This document shows, one piece after another, positions 12,360 to 24,511 of a stretch of DNA of 64,000 nucleotides (positions are counted from its first letter, which is position 1; the number at the start of each line of letters is the position of its first letter). The translations under genes were made by a program, and so were the position numbers. The notes below the pieces were generated by a model. It saw only the letters and a program-made list of their open reading frames with translations. It made no database searches and was not told the DNA's origin. Source of the DNA: Chaenocephalus aceratus (lineage: Eukaryota > Chordata > Actinopteri > Perciformes > Channichthyidae); NCBI GenBank assembly GCA_023974075.1, contig JAMFTG010000160.1:144001-208000 (forward strand). The letters are read 5' to 3'.

Positions 12360-12546
12360 GTTTTGTATTTGCAGCGTTTGGTTTCTACAGCTTTTAGTAA
12401 ACGCTGCGCATGTTTCCTCAAGTTGCTGATTGTTTTCTAAATGCTGAACATTTGTGTTTTTATATCTGTATCTTTTCTAAAACTGTAGCACGTTACTCCT
12501 GACGGAAGAGTTTTTGATCGTTGTAGCGCGTTGGCACCTGTCGGAC
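12360..12546 (+). mobile_element. MITE with GGTGTCCGAC-type end (partial copy)
   Basis: The segment from agtaaacgctgcgcatgttt to gcgcgttggcacctgtcggacacc matches the reverse complement of 35141-35343. The end reads inward as GGTGTCCGACAGGTGCCAAC. The other end here is degenerate, whereas in the 35-kb copy it is GGTGTCCGACCGGTGGAAAC, so the element has inverted termini of about 20 bp. Confidence 0.6.
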
Positions 12547-13243
12547 ACCATATTTTTGACAGATGCATGAAAAAAGGATTCCTTTGAAGGGTGCTTTATC
12601 CACATATCTCTCTGTCCCGTTAGTATAATGTTGCTCTACACTATGGCCGAAGTGGCATGTACTTGTGATGGATAGCACAATCTGTTTTTTAACCGAGAGA
12701 AACATGACGGCTCGATCTCCTGTGAGGGAAACGTTTGAGTCAAACCGCTGAAATTGTTTTGGAAAAATGCCAAGAATAATTGGATTGTAATGGGGTTGTG
12801 AAGCACCTCTTTTCTGTCTCTGCAGCCTATTAAAAGAAGACCGAGGCAGTTCACTCAGCCCACACACACACCAACGCTGCTCTCAACCCGCCGGGATTTC
12901 ATCTGTTTTTGAGTTCCTCCATGTGAGAAAAATGTAATTTGAACCGCGGCACAGAGGAACAACTTCTGCAACACCTGAAGATGAAAATCTGTGTCCCTCC
13001 AAATCCACATCTACAGACAGAGTGTGTGGGAACAGGTCGGAGATACAAGTTACTCTGCATCTGCAATCTGCTGCAGGCCTCCCTGCACTTTGAAGACTAC
13101 CCATAATGCATTATTGTCCAATATTCTAATAAATCTCAATCTGTATCAGTGCCTTCAGAAAACAGAAGAAACCAAGATATTTAGGATCAAAAACGTGTCC
13201 TCTGCTCAGAGATTTTATTTAAAAGAAAAACTGCCTTTATTAA
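12547..13243. other. No gene seen before the first 57-bp array
   Basis: The sequence carries overlapping short frames on both strands with no recognisable domain. The long plus-strand frame starting at 12991 runs on into the minisatellite and owes its length to it. Confidence 0.5.
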
Positions 13244-15409
13244 AGAGTCGTCTCCTGCTGATGTTCAGGTGCATATCAGTATGTAGTGTCTCTACTTTAA
13301 AGAGTCCTCTCCTGCTGATGTTCAGGTGCATATCAGTATGTAGTATCTCTACTTTAAAGAGTCCTCTCCTGCTGATGTTCAGGTGCATATCAGTATGTAG
13401 TATCTCTACTTTAAAGAGTCCTCTCCTGCTGATGTTCAGGTGCATATCAGTATGTAGTATCTCTACTTTAAAGAGTCCTCTCCTGCTGATGTTCAGGTGT
13501 ATATCAGTATGTAGTGTCTCTACTTTAAAGAGTCCTCTCCTGCTGATGTTCAGGTGCATATCAGTATGTAGTGTCTCTACTTTAAAGAGTCCTCTCCTGC
13601 TGATGTTCAGGTGCATATCAGTATGTAGTATCTCTACTTTAAAGAGTCCTCTCCTGCTGATGTTCAGGTGCATATCAGTATGTAGTATCTCTACTTTAAA
13701 GAGTCCTCTCCTGCTGATGTTCAGGTGTATATCAGTATGTAGTGTCTCTACTTTAAAGAGTCCTCTCCTGCTGATGTTCAGGTGTATATCAGTATGTAGT
13801 GTCTCTACTTTAAAGAGTCCTCTCCTGCTGATGTTCAGGTGTATATCAGTATGTAGTGTCTCTACTTTAAAGAGTCCTCTCCTGCTGATGTCCAGGTGTA
13901 TATCAGTATGTCGTGTCTCTACTTTAAAGAGTCCTCCCCTGCTGATGTTCAGGTGTATATCAGTATGTAGTGTCTCTACTTTAAAGAGTCCTCTCCTGCT
14001 GATGTTCAGGTGTATATCAGTATGTAGTGTCTCTACTTTAAAGAGACCTCTCCTGCTGATGTTCAGGTGTATATCAGTGTGTAGTGTCTCTACTTTAAAG
14101 AGTCCTCTCCTGCTGATGTTCAGGTGCATATCAGTATGTAGTGTCTCTACTTTAAAGAGTCCTCTCCTGCTGATGTTCAGGTGCATATCAGTATGTAGTA
14201 TCTCTACTTTAAAGAGTCCTCTCCTGCTGATGTTCAGGTGCATATCAGTATGTAGTATCTCTACTTTAAAGAGTCCTCTCCTGCTGATGTTCAGGTGCAT
14301 ATCAGTATGTAGTATCTCTACTTTAAAGAGTCCTCTCCTGCTGATGTTCAGGTGTATATCAGTATGTAGTGTCTCTACTTTAAAGAGTCCTCTCCTGCTG
14401 ATGTTCAGGTGCATATCAGTATGTAGTGTCTCTACTTTAAAGAGTCCTCTCCTGCTGATGTTCAGGTGCATATCAGTATGTAGTATCTCTACTTTAAAGA
14501 GTCCTCTCCTGCTGATGTTCAGGTGCATATCAGTATGTAGTATCTCTACTTTAAAGAGTCCTCTCCTGCTGATGTTCAGGTGTATATCAGTATGTAGTGT
14601 CTCTACTTTAAAGAGTCCTCTCCTGCTGATGTTCAGGTGTATATCAGTATGTAGTGTCTCTACTTTAAAGAGTCCTCTCCTGCTGATGTTCAGGTGTATA
14701 TCAGTATGTAGTGTCTCTACTTTAAAGAGTCCTCTCCTGCTGATGTCCAGGTGTATATCAGTATGTCGTGTCTCTACTTTAAAGAGTCCTCCCCTGCTGA
14801 TGTTCAGGTGTATATCAGTATGTAGTGTCTCTACTTTAAAGAGTCCTCTCCTGCTGATGTTCAGGTGTATATCAGTATGTAGTGTCTCTACTTTAAAGAG
14901 TCCTCTCCTGCTGATGTTCAGGTGTATATCAGTATGTAGTGTCTCTACTTTAAAGAGTCCTCTCCTGCTGATGTCCAGGTGTATATCAGTATGTCGTGTC
15001 TCTACTTTAAAGAGTCCTCTCCTGCTGATGTGCAGGTGTATATCAGTATGTAGTGTCTCTACTTTAAAGAGTCCTCTCCTGCTGATGTTCAGGTGTATAT
15101 CAGTGTGTAGTGTCTCTACTTTAAAGAGTCCTCTCCTGCTGATGTGCAGGTGTATATCAGTATGTAGTGTCTCTACTTTAAAGAGTCCTCTCCTGCTGAT
15201 GTTCAGGTGTATATCAGTGTGTAGTGTCTCTACTTTAAAGAGTCCTCTCATGCTGATGTTCAGGTGTATATCAGTATGTAGTGTCTCTACTTTAAAGAGT
15301 CCTCTCCAGCTGATGTTCAGGTGTATATCAGTACGTAGTGTCTCTACTTTAAAGAGTCCTCTCCAGCTGATGTTCAGGTGTATATCAGTACGTAGTGTCT
15401 CTACTTTAA
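13244..15409 (+). repeat. 57-bp minisatellite, array 1: 38 units
   Basis: The unit starts agtcctctcctgctgatgtt and ends tctctactttaa; 38 units of exactly 57 bp fit 13244-15409 with no indel. Because 57 is 19 codons and the unit lacks stops in some frames, spurious frames of 857 codons (plus) and 678 codons (minus) cross the array. Unit variants (gcatatc or gtatatc; tagtatc or tagtgtc; gatgtcc with tgtcgtg) show that units 1-15 are repeated in the same order as units 16-30, an 855-bp higher-order duplication. A four-unit step follows (variants at 14742 and 14970). Confidence 0.97.
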
Positions 15410-16081
15410 AACAACATTTAGAAAGTGAAGTAATCTGGAAAGTAAGGACATTTTTGAAAGTTGAGGATCAAACCAGCGACCTTCTACATCATGAGCCGCT
15501 CCATTACCCAGAATCCTCCTCTGTCCTCTTAATCCTGTTCAAACATGCAATACCTTCAATCTGATATTGAAGTTAAACATTATCTGCAAGGATTTAGAGA
15601 GGTCATCTGATAATAAGTCCCGAGTGAAGCAGCGCTAAGGCAGACTTTAAGGGGGTCATTATTTCCTGACCTTCCAAAGTGTCTTTAGTTTCAGAAACAT
15701 GTCTTATCTTAACCCCAACGTGAGCCTCTGTGAGAACTGGTGTGAATGCTGACTCGTATATATAAAACCATTCGATATGATAATACTTGGTCAGATCAAG
15801 ACTGAAATGTGACTTCACAGCAGCTCCATGTGTAACATCAACAGACAAACATCAAGACACAACACATGAGAAACAAACAACAAACATTGAACACAACAAC
15901 AGGATCAGTGAGAGAAAACGTTCAGGTCTGTATTTACTGAGAGGATTGACTGGAGCACAAAGGAAAAGCTAAAAGTGCTTTGAGAGGTCACAAAAAAGCA
16001 CTTTATAAAAAGTGTCTGAAATTCTTTCAAATGTGACAAACTTTCCAGAATTGACTTCCTGTTTTTCAGCACTGACCTCCA
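15410..16081. other. No gene seen
   Basis: Unclassified sequence follows the array. Short frames on both strands are unsupported by domains or start context. Confidence 0.5.
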
Positions 16082-17122
16082 GGGGGGTATACTGCGAAGC
16101 AGGATTTTCGTTTAGCCGGCTAAATTCAGGGCAAACTCCGGCTTTCCGGTCATCCGAAGCTGGTTCTCTTTTTAGCAGGCTAGATCTCCATGGTAATATA
16201 TGCTAAGCAGCTAACCTGGTCGGGACCAGGTTAGGTTGCAGGCTAAGAGATCAACTCAGTGAAAGCACTGCCTGCTGACCAATCAGAGCTCAGTGTGCGG
16301 AGTTTAAAGCGATCAAGTCATATCACAGGAGAAAGGAAATACAGAAAAACTGCCGTCGCAGGAAAGACGGCCGGCAAAAATCACCGACTGTGTGAACGTG
16401 AACATGAATAGAATATCACCTCCATCTTCAGAGCAATCTGACTATTATAACATTAGCGTTAAGAAAGCTTACTTAAATATCGGCCACAACATAAGTAACC
16501 GGATCAGAGTAACATTAAGTACAGTCCGCGGCATATCACTTCATAATGTATCATATATCTCCTTATCTGAGTCAGCTGAGCCGTATCTGGCCGTGCAACA
16601 CTCAGTGTCACATACTGTATGCAGAAGTATTATTTTAAGCAACACATTAAGTTGACGAAACACTCGAGACAAATATAATTAAAGTCAGATCGTGTTTTAG
16701 ACGGGCCGTGATATCATAAACCTGTTAGTGTACGCATTCAAACACTTTTTCTTTTGCCAGCTGTATTCACCTTGCAGGTGCAGCTCTGTGGCTTTGATCC
16801 TGGATCAAGTGTTTAATTCATGGATGTTTAAAGTTTAACTTCTTCATTTTTGACTAGTATTAAAGTTCACTTTTCATTCAGGAAGTATGACGCTGCGCTG
16901 TCAGTACGCTTCTCCATGTTTGTGATTGGTCGAATGCTCCAGATACCACCCCTTTCATGTGAACGCGCACCTAACTAGATAGGACACGGCTGGCTTGAGC
17001 GATCCACTTGATAACCAGCGTCGTAGGACCGTTTAGCGAGAGCGCGTATGTTTTGGATCAGGCCAACCGGCTAACTCAAACATATCCAGGTTAGGTTGAA
17101 CCAGCTTCGTAGCATAGGCCCC
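16082..17122 (+). mobile_element. MITE-like element with GGGGTATACT-type inverted ends
   Basis: The left end is GGGGGTATACTGCGAAGCAG. The right end reads inward as GGGCCTATGCTACGAAGCTG, so about 16 of 20 positions agree. Subterminal DNA on both sides has aggttaggttg-type sequence also in inverted orientation (ctaacctggtcgggaccagg on the left, atccaggttaggttgaacc on the right). The 1.04-kb interior has no transposase frame. No target duplication is clear. The ends resemble PIF/Harbinger-type MITEs, but the class is uncertain. Confidence 0.65.
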
Positions 17123-17300
17123 AGGAAGAGCAACTTCAAAGCATGTGACACTTTAAATTACCGCTCTGTGTCTGTGGGAAGAAGTCCAATTCAGACTCAG
17201 AAACAGCCGCTGGCACTTCTCACCCCCCCCCCCCACACTCAGAGCTCGTCCCCGAAAAGCCTCAACGTCACTCCATCCAATATTCACCAGGAGTGCTCAA

Positions 17301-17331
<31 letters not shown>

Positions 17332-17430
17332 TGTGTGTGCGTGTAAGTGTGTGTAAGTGTGTGTGTAAGTGTGTGCGTGTGTGTGTGTATGTGTGTGTGT
17401 ACGTGTGTGTGTGTGTGTATGTATGTGTAA

Positions 17431-17463
<33 letters not shown>

Positions 17464-17598
17464 CGTGTAAGTGTGTGAGTGTGTGTGTATGTGTGCGTGC
17501 GTGTACGTCTGTGTGTATGTGTGCGTGTGTGTGCGTGGGTGTGTGTATGTGTGTGTGTGTGCGTGTGTGTGAGAGTCTGAGAGAGTGCACTTTAAGTG

Positions 17599-17638
<40 letters not shown>

Positions 17639-17695
17639 TGGGTGTGTGTGCGAGTGTGTGTGCGTGTGTCTGAGAGAGTGCACTTTAAGTGTGTG
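17301..17695. repeat. Compound (GT)n microsatellite
   Basis: GT repeats are broken by AA, GC, AC and GA interruptions over about 395 bp. A short block (ctgagagagtgcactttaag) occurs twice, about 91 bp apart. Long VC- and HT-rich frames here are artefacts. Confidence 0.95.
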
Positions 17696-17837
17696 TTCTG
17701 GAGCTTTTAGTCCCACGTGGAATGCAATGGGTTCCGACATTCTGGAAAGAGGTTAAATTACATATTTTGTGAGACAGTGAACTTCTCTACTGCATCAAGC
17801 ATTTCAGGCCTTTAGATAAACCACCAAATATATATAT

Positions 17838-18110
17838 TTTTTTTATTTAGCCTTTATTTATACAGGTGAACAATCTCATTAAGACACACGGTCTCATTCT
17901 CAAGAGAGACCTGATCAGTGGTAACACGACCACCCGAAGTTACAGACAGACAGGACACTAAACACAGAGGCAACAATCCAATAAAACATCGTACAAAGTA
18001 GCCATTGACAATTCAAACGGTCAGATATTGCAGCTGCAAACACCCACGGATGAATTCTCCAGCTTTTTTAAAATTAGTTTAAAATCTCTGATGGGTATCA
18101 AACTGCTTAA
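17838..18110 (-). repeat. Retroposon 3'-end-like repeat
   Basis: The start tttatttagcctttatttat followed by caggtgaacaatctcattaa is typical of a fish interspersed repeat lying in reverse orientation. The family is not assigned. Confidence 0.4.
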
Positions 18111-18189
18111 GTTCCTGCTGTAAATGTAACTCGGAATGAGTTCTCATGAAAGTCCTCCTCCTCTTATAGAGGGGACAATTAAAGCTCCC

Positions 18190-18906
18190 GTTACGTCCCC
18201 ACTAAGGTCTCGGGGACCCGGAGACAACAACACATCACAACCAATAATTATGAGGGAGTCAGCGTAAAGGTTGGCAAAAGGTTTATTCCTTGAACAACCT
18301 AACTGAACCGAAGTTTAACAGAAATACTCTGTGAGGAGGAGGAGGAGGAGGAGGAGGAGGAGTCAAAGGAGATTGAGCCAAACAAGAGAAACAAGCATAA
18401 CAAAACCAGGCCTCTCTACATCTATCCTTTGAAACCAAAACTCAAACAAAACCCTCACTAACTAAACTACTCCGAGCTGGAAAAAAAAATACAGGGGTGG
18501 CAACAATCCGCTACCCTAGTGTGTCTAAACATTAGTTATCTACGTGGTGAGAAATGTACAGGGTACCCCAGACTTACCTAACTCCTCCACCTCTCAACAC
18601 ACACACTTTCAAATGGGTCAGACGATACAAGGAGCATGAGTTGCTCAACACTGCAGTCAATTGCAGACTCCTCATCAGCAACAGGCCCAGAGGGAGAGAG
18701 AGAAGACTTCCTGGGTGCCTCCTTTATGGTCGGCCCTGGCTGCTGATAGGCCAGCTGAGGGTGAGAGGATCCAATCAGCCATCAGACTCAGGTGCACAGG
18801 CAGATACCGATCAGCTGCGGATTAGCTGTGCAGAAGACAGGGAGAAGAGAGACACCCAGGAGGGAAGGAGAACCACACCAGTACAGCCTGCCTGGCACGT
18901 AACCCT
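18190..18906 (-). mobile_element. Candidate solo LTR
   Basis: The 0.72-kb segment begins GTTACGTCCCC and ends GGCACGTAAC, so it has short inverted termini of the LTR type. A reversed AATAAA lies near the left end (tttattcc at about 18282), which fits an LTR read on the minus strand. Flanking ctcc on both sides could be a target duplication. No primer site, polypurine tract or gag-pol is present. A purine (GGA)n tract lies inside at 18320-18361. Confidence 0.4.
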
Positions 18907-19859
18907 CCTTTGACTTCTACGGGACTTCAGCACTGCTCGGTGCTCTGGCATGGAAACATTTCATTTTTATTATTTATCTTTTAAATCTTTTTTGTTTATT
19001 TTATAATAATTGTATTATTAATTAATTTGTAATTGTAATTATTATAGTTCATATTTATATTATTATAATTATTTTTTAATGCATTCTTTGACGATGTTTA
19101 AAAAAACATTTATTGTTATTATTTATTTAATTATTTAGTTTTTAAATAATTGTTTTATGCCCGATGTCTTTTATTAATAATACATGTTTAGTTATAATTA
19201 TGTATTATATTATTATAATACATTTTTTAAGGCATTTTTTCAGTTTAAAAAAAACATTTATTATGATAATTATTTTATGCCTTATGTTTTTTATTATTAT
19301 TATCATTTATGTTGTAATGATTGTGTGATGCCTTCTAACGAGCTCATTTCAAACAGCAAACATTTTCGATTCTTAATAAACCCTCCTTGCATGAACGGAT
19401 AATTATCTGATTGCTAATTATTGTTGAAGTTCATCTCAAGGTAATTATGTAAATAGACCGATAATAGGACACGTACAAGATAATGGAGAAACAAAGGGAT
19501 GTGAGCCGGCACAGTTTGATTCATGACTTTGTTTATTTTGTTCCTTTTATCTTCAAAGTTTATTCAAGAATCCAAATCAAAAGCAAGATTACAATTTACT
19601 CGTTACAACTTTCAGATGTTTTCCCCTTCATTGTGACTAGATTTAGTTTTTTGTGACCAACTTCTAATCGTTTCTTTTGCCCTCACAAAATGGACTTATA
19701 CACACAGATACAAATGACATAGACAATTCAAAAAGAAAAAGAAAAGACAAAGAACGAAATAAATTGTGATTTTGAACAGAATAAAAACACATTTAAAAAA
19801 ATGTCAGGTTGATAATTGGAATTGATCTCAACATTTTTGGAAAGATAGGATAAGAAATC
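18907..19859. other. AT-rich sequence, no gene seen
   Basis: From about 18960 to 19350 the DNA is very AT-rich, with many ttatta and ttattt runs. Nothing coding is supported. Confidence 0.55.
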
Positions 19860-20225
19860 AAATTGTGTCTGACTCTCTCCGTTCACAGCATCTGAAAGAG
19901 TGCCTCACTGATTCAAAGATAACATCACAACATCTTAATGAAGCAAGTTCACAGAGGAAGGCCGTCTTTATATCCTGTCATTCACATATTTCCTTCTCAC
20001 TACTCTCACCCCTCCAATCACTTTCGCCTCTGTTCCCACAAGCCAATCACAGCACAGCGTCACACCTTTAAATCTGCTCTCTCCCCTCCTGACAGCAACC
20101 CCTCCACCCCCCCTCCTCCCATTCCACCCATCCAGAAGCTTAAACCAGTCCTCTTCAGACCTCCATCAATCCCAGACATTTCCCAAATTGGGATCAATAA
20201 AGTTCTATATTATCTTATCTTATCT
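19860..20225 (+). repeat. Retroposon tail with caataaagttctat...ttatctta
   Basis: A C- and T-rich segment ends in cccaaattgggatcaataaa followed by ttatcttatctta. The same terminal motif recurs reversed at about 35357-35400 and forward at about 55088-55142. This is the behaviour of a non-LTR retroposon 3' end with a short repeat tail. Confidence 0.5.
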
Positions 20226-20255
20226 CCACCAGTGTCTCGACTCCACTAGGGGGTT

Positions 20256-20256
20256 C

Positions 20257-20318
<62 letters not shown>
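20256..20318. repeat. (ATT)n microsatellite, about 21 repeats
   Basis: A pure trinucleotide run. A minus-strand frame with poly-Asn crosses it and is not a gene. Confidence 0.97.
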
Positions 20319-21269
20319 GTCAATGTATTGAACATATAATAATAATTATAACAAAGAGAAGCTAAATAAAAAAAACGTTCAAGGTATAAACAAATTAAGA
20401 AATGTATTCTCAAATAGTTTCCGTCATGTTCAAAAGGGTTCAAGAAGAAGACGCTTAACAACCTTTCTGGACCCTCTAGCATACATTATTCATGAAAATC
20501 AAAGTGTAGGTCATCAGCATCCGTGATGTTTGATTCATTTTTTTAAACAAATCATTTATTTGTACTAAGAGAAATAAACAACTGTTACAACGACAAGAAA
20601 TAGCAAGCGTGAGTTCACAGGTCTATCATGCTGACTTCCCCTCGGAACTGTACCTCCGCTCATCGGGGTGTAATCGCCAAACACCATCAAATTCATCTGT
20701 GTATTCTTAGCAATAAATACGTATTGTTAAATCACAACAAAGTCTCTCCTGGTTGAAATGTAGATATGGATAAAAGTAGTCATGAATGCACAATGTGTTC
20801 ATGGTTTTTATCGAGTGCTACATTTTCTCTTTTGTCCGACTAAGTTTGAGCACAAAAAAAACCTAAAAATATGAATGCATTGACACCATAGGAGAACATG
20901 CTGTCCCACAATGCCTTGCGGCCGCAGCATTTGCCATCGCACGACATTCGGCCGTTCACGGAAACAACCGATTATGACCGATAATGATTTCATGAAAGTT
21001 ACGGTGCTTATTAAGCATTTTAAAACGTATATGGTAAGTTGCCGAAGTACTTTGTTCTGAACGTTCAGCAGTATTATAATCCACATGTTTAAATGCATGA
21101 ACTGCTCTGCACACATGTTTGGATTTGAAGTGTGTTTTCATTCCTCGCCAGCAGCCATTTTTGTGTTAGTTATTGTTGTCACGGTGGAAAAACATCCCAC
21201 CTGAAATTTCAAGTCATCCATCACGGAGCCCCAATATATTTCTGCCAAGGTGACTTTACTCTGTGTGAG

Positions 21270-21270
<1 letters not shown>
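20319..21270. other. No gene seen
   Basis: Unclassified sequence. Short minus-strand frames at 20808-21141 have no domain support. Confidence 0.5.
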
Positions 21271-21305
<35 letters not shown>

Positions 21306-21310
21306 ACACA

Positions 21311-21386
<76 letters not shown>

Positions 21387-21390
21387 CACC
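21271..21390. repeat. (CA)n microsatellite with CCA interruptions
   Basis: A CA run of about 120 bp broken by three or four ccaca steps. Confidence 0.97.
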
Positions 21391-21572
21391 ACCATGTATA
21401 CATCACTTCAGGGGATATTGCATTGGCTTACATGCATTTCCTGGAGACTTATCCTAACCAAGTCTTCACCCTAAAAGTAATGATGCCCTCCAATTTGTCC
21501 CCATAAGGGAGGCGAGTCCCCACACGTGACTATGGTAAAACAGATTTAGGTCACCACAAGTATAGTAATGCT

Positions 21573-22764
<1,192 letters not shown>

Positions 22765-23484
22765 CACTGAACAAAAATATAAACGCAACACTTTTGTTTT
22801 CACTCCCATTTTTCATGAGATGAACTCAAAGATCTAAAACATTTTCTATATACACAAAATAACCATTTATCTCAAATATTGTTCACAAATCTGAAAAAAT
22901 CTGTGATAGTGAGCACTTATCTTTTGCCGAGATCCCTGATCTGGGGGGGTCCGAAAACCAGTCAGTATCTGGTGTGAGGGGTAGGGTTAGGGTAATGTTG
23001 TGAATTGAGTGGCCCATGGTGGTGGTGGGGTTATGGTATGGGCAGGCGTATGTAATGGACGACGAACACAGGCCACTCGATTCACAACATTACCCTAACC
23101 CTACCCCTAACCCTAACCCTACCCCTAACCCTACCCCTACCCCTACCCCTCACACCAGATACTGCCTGGTTTTCGGACCCCCCCAGACCCCCCCAATAAA
23201 GCAAAACTGCACGTTTCAGAGTGGCCTTTTATTGTGGCCAGCCTAAGGCACACCTGTGCAATAATCATGCTGTCTGATCAGCATCTTGATATGCCACACC
23301 TGTGAGGTGGGATGGATTATCTCGGCAAAGGAGAAGTGCTCACTATCACAGACTTTTTCAGATTTGTGAACAATATTTGAGAGAAATGGTTATTTTGTGT
23401 TTATAGAAAATGTTTTAGATCTTTGAGTTCATCTCATGGAAAATGGGAGTAAAAACAAAAGTGTTGCGTTTATATTTTTGTTCA

Positions 23485-23487
<3 letters not shown>
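22765..23487. mobile_element. Tc1-like foldback element carrying telomere-like tracts (complete)
   Basis: The ends are CACTGAACAAAAATATAAAC and its inverse, flanked by TA on both sides (22763-22764, 23488-23489). Both arms derive from the same transposon end: from the outside in, TIR, subterminal DNA, then ggtgtgaggggtaggg. The left arm lacks about 110 bp that the right arm keeps. Telomere-like tracts follow on each side (22976-22994 G-rich; 23091-23150 C-rich). Then come 21-bp arms AATGTTGTGAATTGAGTGG.. (22994-23014) and its near-inverse (23071-23091). The 56-nt loop encodes a piece of Tc1 transposase. No transposase could be made, so movement would depend on a relative. Confidence 0.88.
23091..23150 (+). 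repeat. Telomere-like CCCTAA / CCCCTA tract
   Basis: About 60 bp of mixed ccctaa and cccctacc repeats, oriented C-rich on the plus strand. The shorter tract on the other side of the loop is G-rich, so the two face head to head. Confidence 0.9.

Positions 23488-23489
<2 letters not shown>

Positions 23490-23529
<40 letters not shown>
23490..23529. repeat. (GT)n microsatellite
   Basis: A GT run starting at the TA beside the foldback element. Confidence 0.95.
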
Positions 23530-23530
<1 letters not shown>

Positions 23531-24173
23531 AGGTACGTTTATGGTCTCTATAACTTGTGTCAAGTCTTCTTCAATACAGCGTGACGTGCATTCCGTGCAT
23601 TGTGTTCCCATTTACCCTAAAAATAAACCACAAAACAGGGAATGCATTCAGAAATATCAACCATTGATATAGAGGTCGATGAGACAAGTACCCTACTTCT
23701 TACTTCATTTGTTTCCTCTGTGAGCATTTACTTGTTGTGTGAATAGTCTCAATCACTAGTTGTAAGTCTTTCTTCAACACAGCATGATGTTCATTCAGTA
23801 AATTAAAGTAAAAATAAACCATAGATTTTTTAAATATCATCCAAATTGAGACCAAAACCAGAATTTTCTTTTATTGTGACTGAACAGAATTGTCCAAAGA
23901 CCCAGAACCATTGAAGTGTGTGTGATTCATTCTGGATCGTGACCTTGCATTGACCCATTACATCGTTAGTTGTTGTTGTTATTGTTGTTAAACATCCCCC
24001 GTCCGCTCAGATCTCATCAGCGATTCAGTGAATGTTTATGACTCATTGTTTTGGCCTTTTTTCCCCCTTTCCAGTTCTTGTATGATTTAATGAAGCATCA
24101 AATATCTTAAAGTGTAATCGTCCTGTAGGTCAACCGCTCTCTTTTTGCTACGCTTCAAGATGTTTTCATGCAA
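23530..24173. other. No gene seen
   Basis: A local near-duplication occurs: a block with agtcttcttcaatacagc.. and ccctaaaaataaacca at about 23560-23630 resembles agtctttcttcaacacagc.. and aaagtaaaaataaacca at about 23765-23822. No coding content is supported. Confidence 0.5.
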
Positions 24174-24198
24174 GGGTTAGGGTTAGGTTAGGTTGGGG
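24174..24198 (-). repeat. Telomere-like tract at the 3' end of the second Penelope-like copy
   Basis: The sequence gggttagggttaggttagg lies directly next to the element's 3' end. In element orientation it reads CCTAACC..., as at 9779. Confidence 0.88.
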
Positions 24199-24431
24199 AA
24201 GAGCGCAGGGCTCCACTGGCTCTCGGTAGATAGGTGTTTAAAAAAAACATTAAAAACCTCCGTAAACATAAACCTTATGAAACCCCTTTTAAAAGCATCA
24301 TAAAAGCTCCGTAAGGACAAGACCGTTTCAAAAGAATGGTGAAAAAGTGCAGAGAGGAGCTGGACCACGGAACGGCAGCAGAGTATGTTAAAAAGAAGAT
24401 CTCCCCGTCCCAGGATCTGGAGGGTGGTGTG

Positions 24432-24511
<80 letters not shown>

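Noticed and set aside
13244..15409. CRISPR array
   Set aside because: The repeats are contiguous 57-bp units without unique spacers, and the genome is eukaryotic.
12991..15564. 857-codon plus-strand frame (and the 678-codon minus-strand mirror) as a repetitive protein gene
   Set aside because: The frame length comes wholly from a 57-bp minisatellite with no stop in that phase. Both strands are open, and the unit recurs at other loci with frame-breaking indels.
23091..23150. True chromosome end
   Set aside because: The telomere-like tract is short, imperfect, internal, and repeated inside a transposon with TA flanks, so it is interstitial.
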